DNA of 26,635 nt. It comes from JBJKPP01 sp046706145 (GTDB taxonomy: Bacteria; Bacteroidota; Ignavibacteria; Ignavibacteriales; Ignavibacteriaceae). Positions 1 to 7,144 of this stretch are shown one piece after another (the stretch's first letter is position 1; every line of letters starts with the position of its first letter). The translations under genes were made by a program, and so were the position numbers. Under the pieces are notes generated by a model. The model was not told the origin of the DNA and searched no databases. It worked only from the letters and a program-made list of their open reading frames with translations. The stretch is from NCBI GenBank assembly GCA_046706145.1, contig JBJKPP010000172.1, positions 1 to 26,635 of the forward strand, written 5' to 3'.

Positions 1-1
1 T

Positions 2-2182
2 ATTTATTTGATTTTTCAAGGGCTTGATACAATAGCAGAGGTTTTCTTAAACAGTACAAGGATTGCTCTTACAGATAACATGTTTCTACGTTATGAATTT
101 GATGTTTCGAAAAAAATCAAAAGAAAGAATAATATTCTTGAAGTTAAATTTTATTCGCCGATAAAATATGCTAAAAGACTGGAATCGAAATATGGTAAAT
201 TACCTGCAAGTGACCATTCTGAAAGAGTTTACCTAAGAAAAGCTCAATATTCATTTGGCTGGGATTGGGGACCCTCATTTCCTACTTCCGGTATATGGAG
301 GGATGTTTACTTAATTCATAAACCCGAATTTTATATTGGTGGTTTAAAGTTTGATACTTTATCAATTAAAAACGATTCAGCTTTGGTTAATGTTTCTGTT
401 GAACTCAATAAGAATCTACCTAAAGAATATAAACTTAAACTTGAGTTGAAAAATGGTAATAAGGTTCTCGAAAAGGATCTTGTAGATAATAAGAAATCTT
501 TTAGCATTCCTTTGACCGTAAGAAATCCAAAACTTTGGTGGCCAAATGGTGTAGGTGTTCAAAACCTCTATGATTTGTCAGTAATGATATTTAATGAAAA
601 AGATAGATTAATTGATAGTAAAAACATAAAGGTCGGAATTAGGACAATAGAGCTAAAATTGTTTGAGAATGATAAACCACAATTTCAATTTATAATTAAT
701 GGGGAACCAATATTTATAAAAGGTTCAGATTGGATTCCAGCTGACTCTTTTCTACCTAGGGTAAAAAAAGAAAAGTATCGTGATTTATTGTCTCTTGCAA
801 AAAATGCAAATATGAACATGATTAGAGTTTGGGGCGGTGGAGTTTATGAGGATGAGACATTTTATGAACTTTGCGACGAAATGGGCTTATTAGTTTGGCA
901 GGATTTTATGTTCGCATGTGCTTCTTATCCTGAGTATGATGAGTTTATCAAAAATGTTAAAAAAGAGGTTGTCCAAAGCGTTAAGCGGCTTCAAAATCAT
1001 CCCTCTATTGCACTTTGGTGTGGTAACAACGAAAACGAATGGATATGGTTTAGGGAAAATATGGGGAGTTACAAAATCATGCCCGGCTACAAAATTTATC
1101 ACGAGCATATTTTAAAGATTCTAAATGATTTGGACCCACATAGGCCCTATTGGCCTTCGACACCTTTCGGATTTGAGGATGACCCAAATTCGGAAATTAG
1201 TGGAAACAGACATCAATGGGATTTGTGGAGCAGGTGGATAGATTATAAAAAAGTGAAGAATGACAGAAGTCTTTTTGTATCTGAATTTGGTTTCCAAAGC
1301 GTTGCCAATTTTAAAACAGTCTTAAATGTTTTACCTAATGAAGAAAGAAATGTTCAGAGCAGAGTATTTGAATTTCATAACAAACAAGTCGAGGGAAATG
1401 AAAGACTGTTCAAATTTTTAGTTACTCATTTACCAGTTAAGACTGGACTGAAAGATTTTGTTTATTTAAGCCAGCTTAATCAAGGGCTAGCTTTAAAAGA
1501 ATGTATAGAGCATTGGAGAAATAGATTTCCTAAAACCAATGGTTCTATAATTTGGCAGCTAAATGATTGCTGGCCTGTGTCAAGTTGGTCATTAATTGAT
1601 TCTGATATAATTCCCAAATTGTCATACTATTTGGTGAAAGAGTCTTTTAAAAATGTAATCACCATTTTGAATAAAAATGGGAATAAAATAGAAGTCTATG
1701 TTTTAAATCAGGGCACTGAAGATTACAACGGTAGAATAAAAATTGATTTTGTAAGCTTGCCTGCTGGAGTCGTTAATAATTGTACAGAAGTTGATGTGAG
1801 CGTAAATAGATTCGGTAAAAAATTATTTGCCAAGCTTGATAATGTTGAATCTATTGAAGCAGGAAAAGTAATAGTAATAGCCAGTTTATATAACACAAAA
1901 AGTGAATTAATTCATCGTAATTTTTACTGTGGTGTTGAGTGGAAACATTTGAGACTTCCCAAAGCTAATATTAAGGTAATAAGAAAGAAAGATAACCTCG
2001 TAGTAACAAGTGATAAGCCTTCGTTTTTTGTTAACGTCGTTTCTAGGTATAAATCGTTGGATGAAAATGGATTTATAATATTTCCCCGAGAGAAATTTGT
2101 TATAAAGACCTCTTCAAATAATAAATTTATTGGCAGAATAAAAACAACTTCATTGAATGATTATTTGCACCCACTTTTCTAA
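2..2182 (+). CDS. GH2 beta-mannosidase, 5' end cut by the window edge
   Basis: This is a glycoside hydrolase family 2 enzyme, most like beta-mannosidases that release terminal beta-linked mannose. The reading frame is open from base 2, and its first residues (IYLIFQGLDTIAEVFLN) already lie inside the N-terminal sugar-binding domain, so roughly 100 residues including any signal peptide lie upstream; the TTG at base 8 is not the start. The order is the sugar-binding domain, an Ig-like domain, a TIM barrel, and a C-terminal beta domain. Counting from base 8, the acid/base is E342 in WCGNNENEW and the nucleophile is E426 in FVSEFGFQS, both diagnostic of the mannosidase branch. It ends 20 bases before the next gene, so the two are probably cotranscribed. 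Family assignment is firm; exact substrate is inferred. Confidence 0.9.
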   Translation: MYLIFQGLDTIAEVFLNSTRIALTDNMFLRYEFDVSKKIKRKNNILEVKFYSPIKYAKRLESKYGKLPASDHSERVYLRKAQYSFGWDWGPSFPTSGIWRDVYLIHKPEFYIGGLKFDTLSIKNDSALVNVSVELNKNLPKEYKLKLELKNGNKVLEKDLVDNKKSFSIPLTVRNPKLWWPNGVGVQNLYDLSVMIFNEKDRLIDSKNIKVGIRTIELKLFENDKPQFQFIINGEPIFIKGSDWIPADSFLPRVKKEKYRDLLSLAKNANMNMIRVWGGGVYEDETFYELCDEMGLLVWQDFMFACASYPEYDEFIKNVKKEVVQSVKRLQNHPSIALWCGNNENEWIWFRENMGSYKIMPGYKIYHEHILKILNDLDPHRPYWPSTPFGFEDDPNSEISGNRHQWDLWSRWIDYKKVKNDRSLFVSEFGFQSVANFKTVLNVLPNEERNVQSRVFEFHNKQVEGNERLFKFLVTHLPVKTGLKDFVYLSQLNQGLALKECIEHWRNRFPKTNGSIIWQLNDCWPVSSWSLIDSDIIPKLSYYLVKESFKNVITILNKNGNKIEVYVLNQGTEDYNGRIKIDFVSLPAGVVNNCTEVDVSVNRFGKKLFAKLDNVESIEAGKVIVIASLYNTKSELIHRNFYCGVEWKHLRLPKANIKVIRKKDNLVVTSDKPSFFVNVVSRYKSLDENGFIIFPREKFVIKTSSNNKFIGRIKTTSLNDYLHPLF

Positions 2183-2202
2183 ATTTTGGAGAACAAAATA
2201 TT

Positions 2203-4761
2203 ATGTCAAAACTTAATAAGATATTCAGACCAAAAACATTATTTCTGCTTTTGTCTGTACTAATCTTTCTTTCCTTCACATATAAGAAGGGAGAAGAAAA
2301 AAATAATTTAGCTGTACATTTTAAAGGAGACGCACAGGTAGAAGTGGGAAACCATTATGTGGGAGCTGAGTTTCATCATAGCTCTCCTTTACTGGAAAGA
2401 ATAAGCTTTTATTATCCCGTCGCCAATAGCATTGACCTAAGTACTGATTACTGGAAGCGCGATACAACTTGTATTTTGCATTTAGGTTTAAAAATCGGCA
2501 ACGGCAAGACAAAATTGATTGGATTAAAACCTTTTGAGCTGAATTTAACTCCATATTACGTGACCTTTCAAAAAAAAGACTCTCAGAAATCCATCAAAAT
2601 TTCATATAACTTTTGTAATTCAAAACCAGCTATGGTTGTTACTTATGAAATAACAAATCTGGAAAAAGGTAAAGAATCTTATGAGTTTTATACACATCTT
2701 GAAACTTCTGTTAAAACTTGTCACACATACGCATTGAAGGACAGGGCAAGTACAAAAGTTGAAGACAATGGAAATGTTATTTATACTAATTTCAATGACC
2801 CCCAAACGCAGGATGTACAAATCTTTATAGCAAATGCAGCACTTTCTCCCATCAATTATAATACGAGAGGATATTTGAATGCATCTCTCAATAGTTCGGA
2901 GCCCTATTTCAAAAAAGAATTAAAACAAAATCAGAAAGAATGTATTCCTGCAGCGAGTTTTTTGTATAAAAAAGAACTTGCTCTAGGCCAAACTATGAAA
3001 GTTGTTCAAATTATAGGGTCATGTAAGCAAGGGGAAGGCGAAGGATTGGTAAAATATCTTGGAAGAAATTATAAGAATGAAGTTAAAAAATATGAAGATT
3101 ATGTTTTGAATTATATCGGTTCATCACAATTTTCTTCAGGGGATAATGTGCTTAACCACTCTATTAGCTGGGCAAAAGCTATTCTTGCTGTTAATCAGCA
3201 TTATATTGATGAAAATATTGAACCGATGCCATGTCCGGCAGAATACAATTTTTATTTTACGCACGACGTACTATTAACAGATTTAGCCGCAGTTAACTTT
3301 GACCTAAAGAGAGTTAAACAAGATTTAAGGTTTATTATTCATCATGCAAACAAGGATTACATAATCCCCCATGCATATTACTGGAAAGACAATAAATATG
3401 TTACTGAATTTGCAGACGTAAATAATTGGAATAACTACTGGTTCATAATTACATCATCACAATATTTAACTCACTCTGGAGATACATCTTTTGTAAAAAC
3501 AATTTATCCTTACATGTCGAAGTGTTTAGAACAAGGTTTGACTGATAAGAAGGACAATCTGATTTGGGCATACCGACCTGATTGGTGGGATATAGGTCAT
3601 GTCTTTGGTGCAAGAGCATATATGACAATACTTGCAATCCGTGCCATCCATGAATACGTCTATACTTCTTACGTTTTGCATGAGAACATAGATAAGCTAG
3701 CGCATTATGAAAATGAAGCAACAGAAATGACTAAGGCGTTGAACAACAAACTCTGGAGTAGTAATGAAAAATATCTAATCAACTATTACGATAAGAATCA
3801 ACTTGATAAACATTATTATATGGGCTCACTTCTATCAGAAGTTTATGGATTGCTGGATGAGAAAAGGGGTGAGGAATTAATAAATACAACAAACAAAAAA
3901 CTCCTTGATCCCAAGCTAGGTATTTATGCAGTCTATCCAATGGATTTTAACAAGTTAATTAAGAAATGGCATTTTGCGGGTAATGAAGCGGGTAATCCTT
4001 TCAAATATATTAATGGCGGAATATGGAATCATGCCAATGCATGGTATGCAGAGTGTCTTATGAATCTGGGTAAAAGACAAGAAGCTTATAATTTTATAAA
4101 AAGAACAATGACAGTAGATGGAATTATGAACGGTCCAAACGGACAGCCTGCAATGTATGAATACAGAATTGGAGATTACAAAGATCCGAAAATTTATGGA
4201 AAGGTTGATAAACCACAATTCATGTGGGCAGCAGGTTGGTATCTAAATTCACTTTATCATCTTTACGGACTTAGCGAAAGTGTATGGAATTTATCCTTTG
4301 TTCCTTTTTTACCTGCAGGAGTTGGAGAATCACATTTTGATATTTATTGCAATGGAAGCAAAGTGAATGTAACAATTAAAGGTAAAGGAAAATTTTTACA
4401 GTCAATTAAGTATAATGGTGTGAATTATCCATCGGCAGTTATTCCGGAGAATTATTCAAATCTCAAAAAAATAGAATTTAATCTTGGACTTCCAACTTAT
4501 CCATATCTTTCGAAAACCAATTCTATATTGGTCTCAAGTAAACTTGATGATTCTGGAAAACAGTTATCAATTACTCTAAAATCAGTTACTGGACACCAAA
4601 ACAAAAGTATTATTATTTCACCATTCGAACCCAAGTTTGTTAAGATAGGAGGTAAAGAACAAAGCAAAGGCTGGGGTGTTAAAAAGGAAGATGGTGTGTA
4701 TAAATTGAAAGTCAGCTTTATTCAGAAACAGGAGATAGAGATAGTTACTATTTCGCATTGA
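2203..4761 (+). CDS. Exported (alpha/alpha)6-barrel glycosidase, GH94-like but family unassigned
   Basis: This 852-residue protein begins with a basic stretch and a hydrophobic segment (residues about 12-26), so it is probably exported or membrane-anchored. A beta-sandwich domain (about 35-290) is followed by an (alpha/alpha)6-type region (about 310-690) and a C-terminal beta cap. The segment RPDWWDIGHVFGAR (D460, D463) sits where GH94 enzymes have their GDWNDG catalytic motif, and INGGIWNHANAWY (about 605) and the later FMWAAGWYLNSLYHLYG resemble the GH94 C-terminal half. GH94 members are usually cytosolic phosphorylases, whereas an exported protein would lack phosphate-rich surroundings, so hydrolysis seems more likely; this is inference. 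A GGAG lies 11 bases before the ATG. It follows the beta-mannosidase by 20 bases and probably acts on the same glycan. GH15, GH63 or GH78 relatives are alternatives. Confidence 0.7.
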   Translation: MSKLNKIFRPKTLFLLLSVLIFLSFTYKKGEEKNNLAVHFKGDAQVEVGNHYVGAEFHHSSPLLERISFYYPVANSIDLSTDYWKRDTTCILHLGLKIGNGKTKLIGLKPFELNLTPYYVTFQKKDSQKSIKISYNFCNSKPAMVVTYEITNLEKGKESYEFYTHLETSVKTCHTYALKDRASTKVEDNGNVIYTNFNDPQTQDVQIFIANAALSPINYNTRGYLNASLNSSEPYFKKELKQNQKECIPAASFLYKKELALGQTMKVVQIIGSCKQGEGEGLVKYLGRNYKNEVKKYEDYVLNYIGSSQFSSGDNVLNHSISWAKAILAVNQHYIDENIEPMPCPAEYNFYFTHDVLLTDLAAVNFDLKRVKQDLRFIIHHANKDYIIPHAYYWKDNKYVTEFADVNNWNNYWFIITSSQYLTHSGDTSFVKTIYPYMSKCLEQGLTDKKDNLIWAYRPDWWDIGHVFGARAYMTILAIRAIHEYVYTSYVLHENIDKLAHYENEATEMTKALNNKLWSSNEKYLINYYDKNQLDKHYYMGSLLSEVYGLLDEKRGEELINTTNKKLLDPKLGIYAVYPMDFNKLIKKWHFAGNEAGNPFKYINGGIWNHANAWYAECLMNLGKRQEAYNFIKRTMTVDGIMNGPNGQPAMYEYRIGDYKDPKIYGKVDKPQFMWAAGWYLNSLYHLYGLSESVWNLSFVPFLPAGVGESHFDIYCNGSKVNVTIKGKGKFLQSIKYNGVNYPSAVIPENYSNLKKIEFNLGLPTYPYLSKTNSILVSSKLDDSGKQLSITLKSVTGHQNKSIIISPFEPKFVKIGGKEQSKGWGVKKEDGVYKLKVSFIQKQEIEIVTISH

Positions 4762-4816
4762 ATCTGTTCGGGTTGTAAAAATCAGAGATAAAAAATTTAT
4801 CAATAAAAGTTTTTGC

Positions 4817-4845
4817 TTGTGTTTAATAATATAAATTCTTATGTT
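4817..4845 (+). promoter_or_regulatory. Candidate promoter of the kinase-repressor unit
   Basis: TTGTGT (4817-4822) and TATGTT (4840-4845) are separated by 17 bases. Each box matches the sigma-70 consensus only partly (3/6 and 4/6), but the -10 box overlaps the first operator palindrome, as expected for a repressor-controlled promoter. This is a weak call based on spacing and position alone; the organism may use a different consensus. Confidence 0.25.
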
Positions 4846-4868
4846 ACCGGTAACAGGTACCGGTAACA
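4842..4868. promoter_or_regulatory. Tandem LacI-type operators upstream of the ROK kinase gene
   Basis: TGTTACCGGTAACA (4842-4855) is a perfect 14-base palindrome with the central CG typical of LacI-family operators. A second copy with two mismatches, AGGTACCGGTAACA, occupies 4855-4868 and shares one base with the first. Seen another way, a 13-base unit is repeated in tandem with one mismatch (4844-4856 and 4857-4869). A closely matching site lies before the TonB-dependent receptor gene (7013-7026). The repressor gene at 5873-6877 is the obvious candidate ligand. The rest of the 4762-4991 gap holds a weak AT-only dyad at 4787-4801 and nothing else recognised. Confidence 0.75.
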
Positions 4869-4991
4869 GCTTTTTGAATTTATACCTCTGCTTCTTCAAT
4901 CATAACCTGCACGCTGTCATAGCTTTATAATTTTATATAATCTATTGAAGGCGAATTATAATTGTGCATTTAATAGTTGTTGAAAGGGAAT

Positions 4992-5870
4992 ATGGAAGGA
5001 AAAACTATTGTCGGTGTAGACATCGGGGGGACAAATATAAGAGTTGGTAAAGTGTTGAATAATAAAATAATTGATTTATACACTCAACAAATAACATCAA
5101 AAGGTTCTTTACAAATAGTTATCGATGAAATAATTTCATCAATTTACAAGATCTTTGACAAATCTGTGTTGGGTATAGGCGTTGGGATTCCTAGTGTGGT
5201 AGATGTTAAGAAAGGGATTGTCTATGATACTCAAAATATTCCCTCATTTAAGAAGGTAAAACTGCAGAAGATTTTGGAAGATAGATTTAAAGTACGGTCT
5301 TATATTAATAACGATGCGAATTGCTTTGCGGTAGGTGAGAAATACTTTGGGGTAGGAAAAAATTATGATGACTTGGTTGGCTTAATTATAGGCACCGGAC
5401 TGGGTGCAGGCGTTTATACTTCTGGGAAGTTGTATTTGGGTGCTAACTGTGGGGCAGGTGAATTCGGAATGCTTCCGTACTTGGATGGGCTTTATGAGGA
5501 TTATTGCAGTGGAAAATATTTTACAAATAAGTTGCAAAGACCTGGAGAATCGATTTTTCTTAATGCTGAGAAAGGTGACAAGGAGGCTATTAAGATCTTC
5601 AACAAGTTTGGAGCTCATGTTGGAAATGCAATTTGCACAATTATGTTAACAGTTGATCCTGAAATTGTGATACTTGGCGGTTCTGTCAGCAAAGCTTTTA
5701 AATACTTTAAAGCCTCTATGGAAGAAGTTCTTAAAAAATTTCCATATCAAAATTCAGCTAGAAGGCTGAAGGTAGAAAGAAGTATGCTTGAGCATGTCTC
5801 CGTCTTAGGAGCTGCTGCTTTATATTTCGAAAATCATGTTACTATATCAAATAAACTTGGATTTGTCTGA
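4992..5870 (+). CDS. ROK-family sugar kinase
   Basis: This is a cytosolic ROK-family kinase (292 residues) that would phosphorylate a hexose or amino sugar, plausibly glucose, mannose, GlcN or GlcNAc, with ATP. The ATP-binding motif VDIGGTN is at residues 9-15, the catalytic aspartate is D108 in INNDANC, and the glycine-rich GLIIGTGLGAG loop follows. The usual ROK zinc site (a His after the GE motif, then CxCGxxGC) is missing: the region reads AGEFGMLPYLDG and later DYCSGKYF, with Met160 at the His position. I chose the ATG at 4992 because the protein then starts just before the conserved first strand; an in-frame TTG at 4977 would add five residues. The LacI-type gene starts two bases after the stop, so both are one transcription unit. 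Sugar specificity cannot be read from the sequence. Confidence 0.88.
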   Translation: MEGKTIVGVDIGGTNIRVGKVLNNKIIDLYTQQITSKGSLQIVIDEIISSIYKIFDKSVLGIGVGIPSVVDVKKGIVYDTQNIPSFKKVKLQKILEDRFKVRSYINNDANCFAVGEKYFGVGKNYDDLVGLIIGTGLGAGVYTSGKLYLGANCGAGEFGMLPYLDGLYEDYCSGKYFTNKLQRPGESIFLNAEKGDKEAIKIFNKFGAHVGNAICTIMLTVDPEIVILGGSVSKAFKYFKASMEEVLKKFPYQNSARRLKVERSMLEHVSVLGAAALYFENHVTISNKLGFV

Positions 5871-5872
5871 AA

Positions 5873-6877
5873 GTGAACGTAACAATCGCTGATATTGCAA
5901 AAAAAGCAAAGGTCTCTAGGATGACTGTTTCCCGAGTATTGAATAATAATGGACCAGTTGCCGCCGAGACAGCTGAAAGAATTAAGGCAATAATAAAGGA
6001 AATGGATTATCATCCTAATCTTATTGCACGGAGTTTGTCAAGTCAAAGAACAATGACAATTGGTGTGGTAATTCCCAAAACAGAAAAGCTATTTTTGGAT
6101 AATTATATAGCTCAAATTTTAAGTGGTATCGCTGACGTTGCACAGGAGAATGACTACAGAATAATTCTCATTCCGGTTACACACTCTAGAAGAGATAGTA
6201 ATGATTACTTAAGGTTTGTGAGTAGCAAATTGTTTGATGGGCTTGTCTTATTAAAGGCAAAGATTAATGATCCTCACTTACCTGAGCTTGCTAGGTCAGG
6301 TTTCCCGTACATTGTAGTTAATTATAGGAAGTTTGGCGACAATTACAACTTTGTAGATTCGGAAAATGTTAAAGGCGCTGAATTAGCTGTTCAACATCTT
6401 TATGACAAGGGCCATAGAAAAATAGCATGTGTAGCTGGTTCCATGGATGAGGTGAATGCGAGGGACAGGCTAAAGGGGTACAGGAATATATTAAGGAAAC
6501 ATCGTCTGGCGCTTAAAGATGAATATATTGTGTTTGGTGAGTTTAATAAAGAGGCAGCAAAAGAAAAATCGAAAAATTTGTTGAATTTAAAGCAGAGACC
6601 AACAGCTATATTTTGTTCTGATGATTATATGGCGCTGGGTGTTATAGAACAGGCCAAAGAATATGGTTTCTCTGTTCCGGAGGATATTGCTATAGTTGGT
6701 TTCGACAATATAGAAATTGGAGAATTCTCCCACCCTGCTCTTACTACAGTGAAACAACCGATGTACCAGATAGGAAGAACATCTTCGGGGGCATTGTTGG
6801 GATTAATTAAGAAAACGAAAAAAAATCCGGTTAGAATAATGCTCAAGACAGAATTAATAATAAGAGAGTCGGCCTAA
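5873..6877 (+). CDS. LacI-family transcriptional repressor
   Basis: This is a 334-residue LacI/GalR-type regulator. Residues 3-25 form the helix-turn-helix (TIADIAKKAKVSRMTVSRVL), residues about 48-58 the minor-groove hinge helix (HPNLIARSLSS), and from about 62 (TIGVVIP) the periplasmic-binding-protein-like sensor domain that binds a sugar or sugar phosphate. GTG is used as start; it lies two bases after the kinase stop and gives exactly the family's usual N-terminus, with no obvious Shine-Dalgarno, so translation is probably coupled to the kinase. Likely targets are the palindromes at 4842-4868 (its own unit) and 7013-7026 (the receptor). The effector is unknown; a product of the kinase or its sugar substrate would be usual. 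No copy of the operator was found before the 12249 gene cluster. Confidence 0.92.
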   Translation: MNVTIADIAKKAKVSRMTVSRVLNNNGPVAAETAERIKAIIKEMDYHPNLIARSLSSQRTMTIGVVIPKTEKLFLDNYIAQILSGIADVAQENDYRIILIPVTHSRRDSNDYLRFVSSKLFDGLVLLKAKINDPHLPELARSGFPYIVVNYRKFGDNYNFVDSENVKGAELAVQHLYDKGHRKIACVAGSMDEVNARDRLKGYRNILRKHRLALKDEYIVFGEFNKEAAKEKSKNLLNLKQRPTAIFCSDDYMALGVIEQAKEYGFSVPEDIAIVGFDNIEIGEFSHPALTTVKQPMYQIGRTSSGALLGLIKKTKKNPVRIMLKTELIIRESA

Positions 6878-7012
6878 ATATTTAGATAAAATGATGTAAT
6901 CAACTGTCCACAGGCATCAAAGGAAAGGCTTTAGCTTTTATTAATAGTTAATCAAGCAAGGAAGAAGATATTTAATAATTGTACTACAACTCTGATTTAT
7001 CTTGCTAAATTA

Positions 7013-7026
7013 TGTTACCGATAACA
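7013..7026. promoter_or_regulatory. LacI-type operator upstream of the TonB-dependent receptor
   Basis: TGTTACCGATAACA differs from the perfect palindrome at 4842-4855 by one base. The identity extends two bases to the left (TATGTTACCG in both places). It lies about 120 bases before the receptor start codon, in a 267-base gap that holds no gene. The pairing of the two sites with an adjacent LacI-type gene makes a small regulon likely. Confidence 0.72.
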
Positions 7027-7078
7027 TTCGCAATGGTTTATCTCTTCTTGGCTACAATGACAAAAAATTTTTGAATTG

Positions 7079-7097
7079 GTTTTGATCAGGTCAAAAC
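7079..7097. repeat. Inverted repeat in the receptor leader
   Basis: GTTTTGA (7079-7085) and TCAAAAC (7091-7097) form a perfect 7-base inverted repeat around a 5-base spacer, 48 bases before the receptor start codon. It could be a second operator or a small leader hairpin; there is no T-tract after it, so it is not an intrinsic terminator. Confidence 0.4.
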
Positions 7098-7144
7098 TTT
7101 TGATGACAATAGAGTATTAAAAAAATAGATAAGGAGAGTGAGCC

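Noticed and set aside
8..10. TTG at the left edge as the true start of the GH2 beta-mannosidase
   Set aside because: The frame is open to the left edge and the first residues are already inside the conserved sugar-binding domain, so the gene is truncated by the window, not naturally short.
4787..4801. Dyad GATAAA-AAA-TTTATC after the GH94-like gene as a terminator
   Set aside because: The stem is made almost only of A-T pairs and has no T-tract directly after it; too weak to call.
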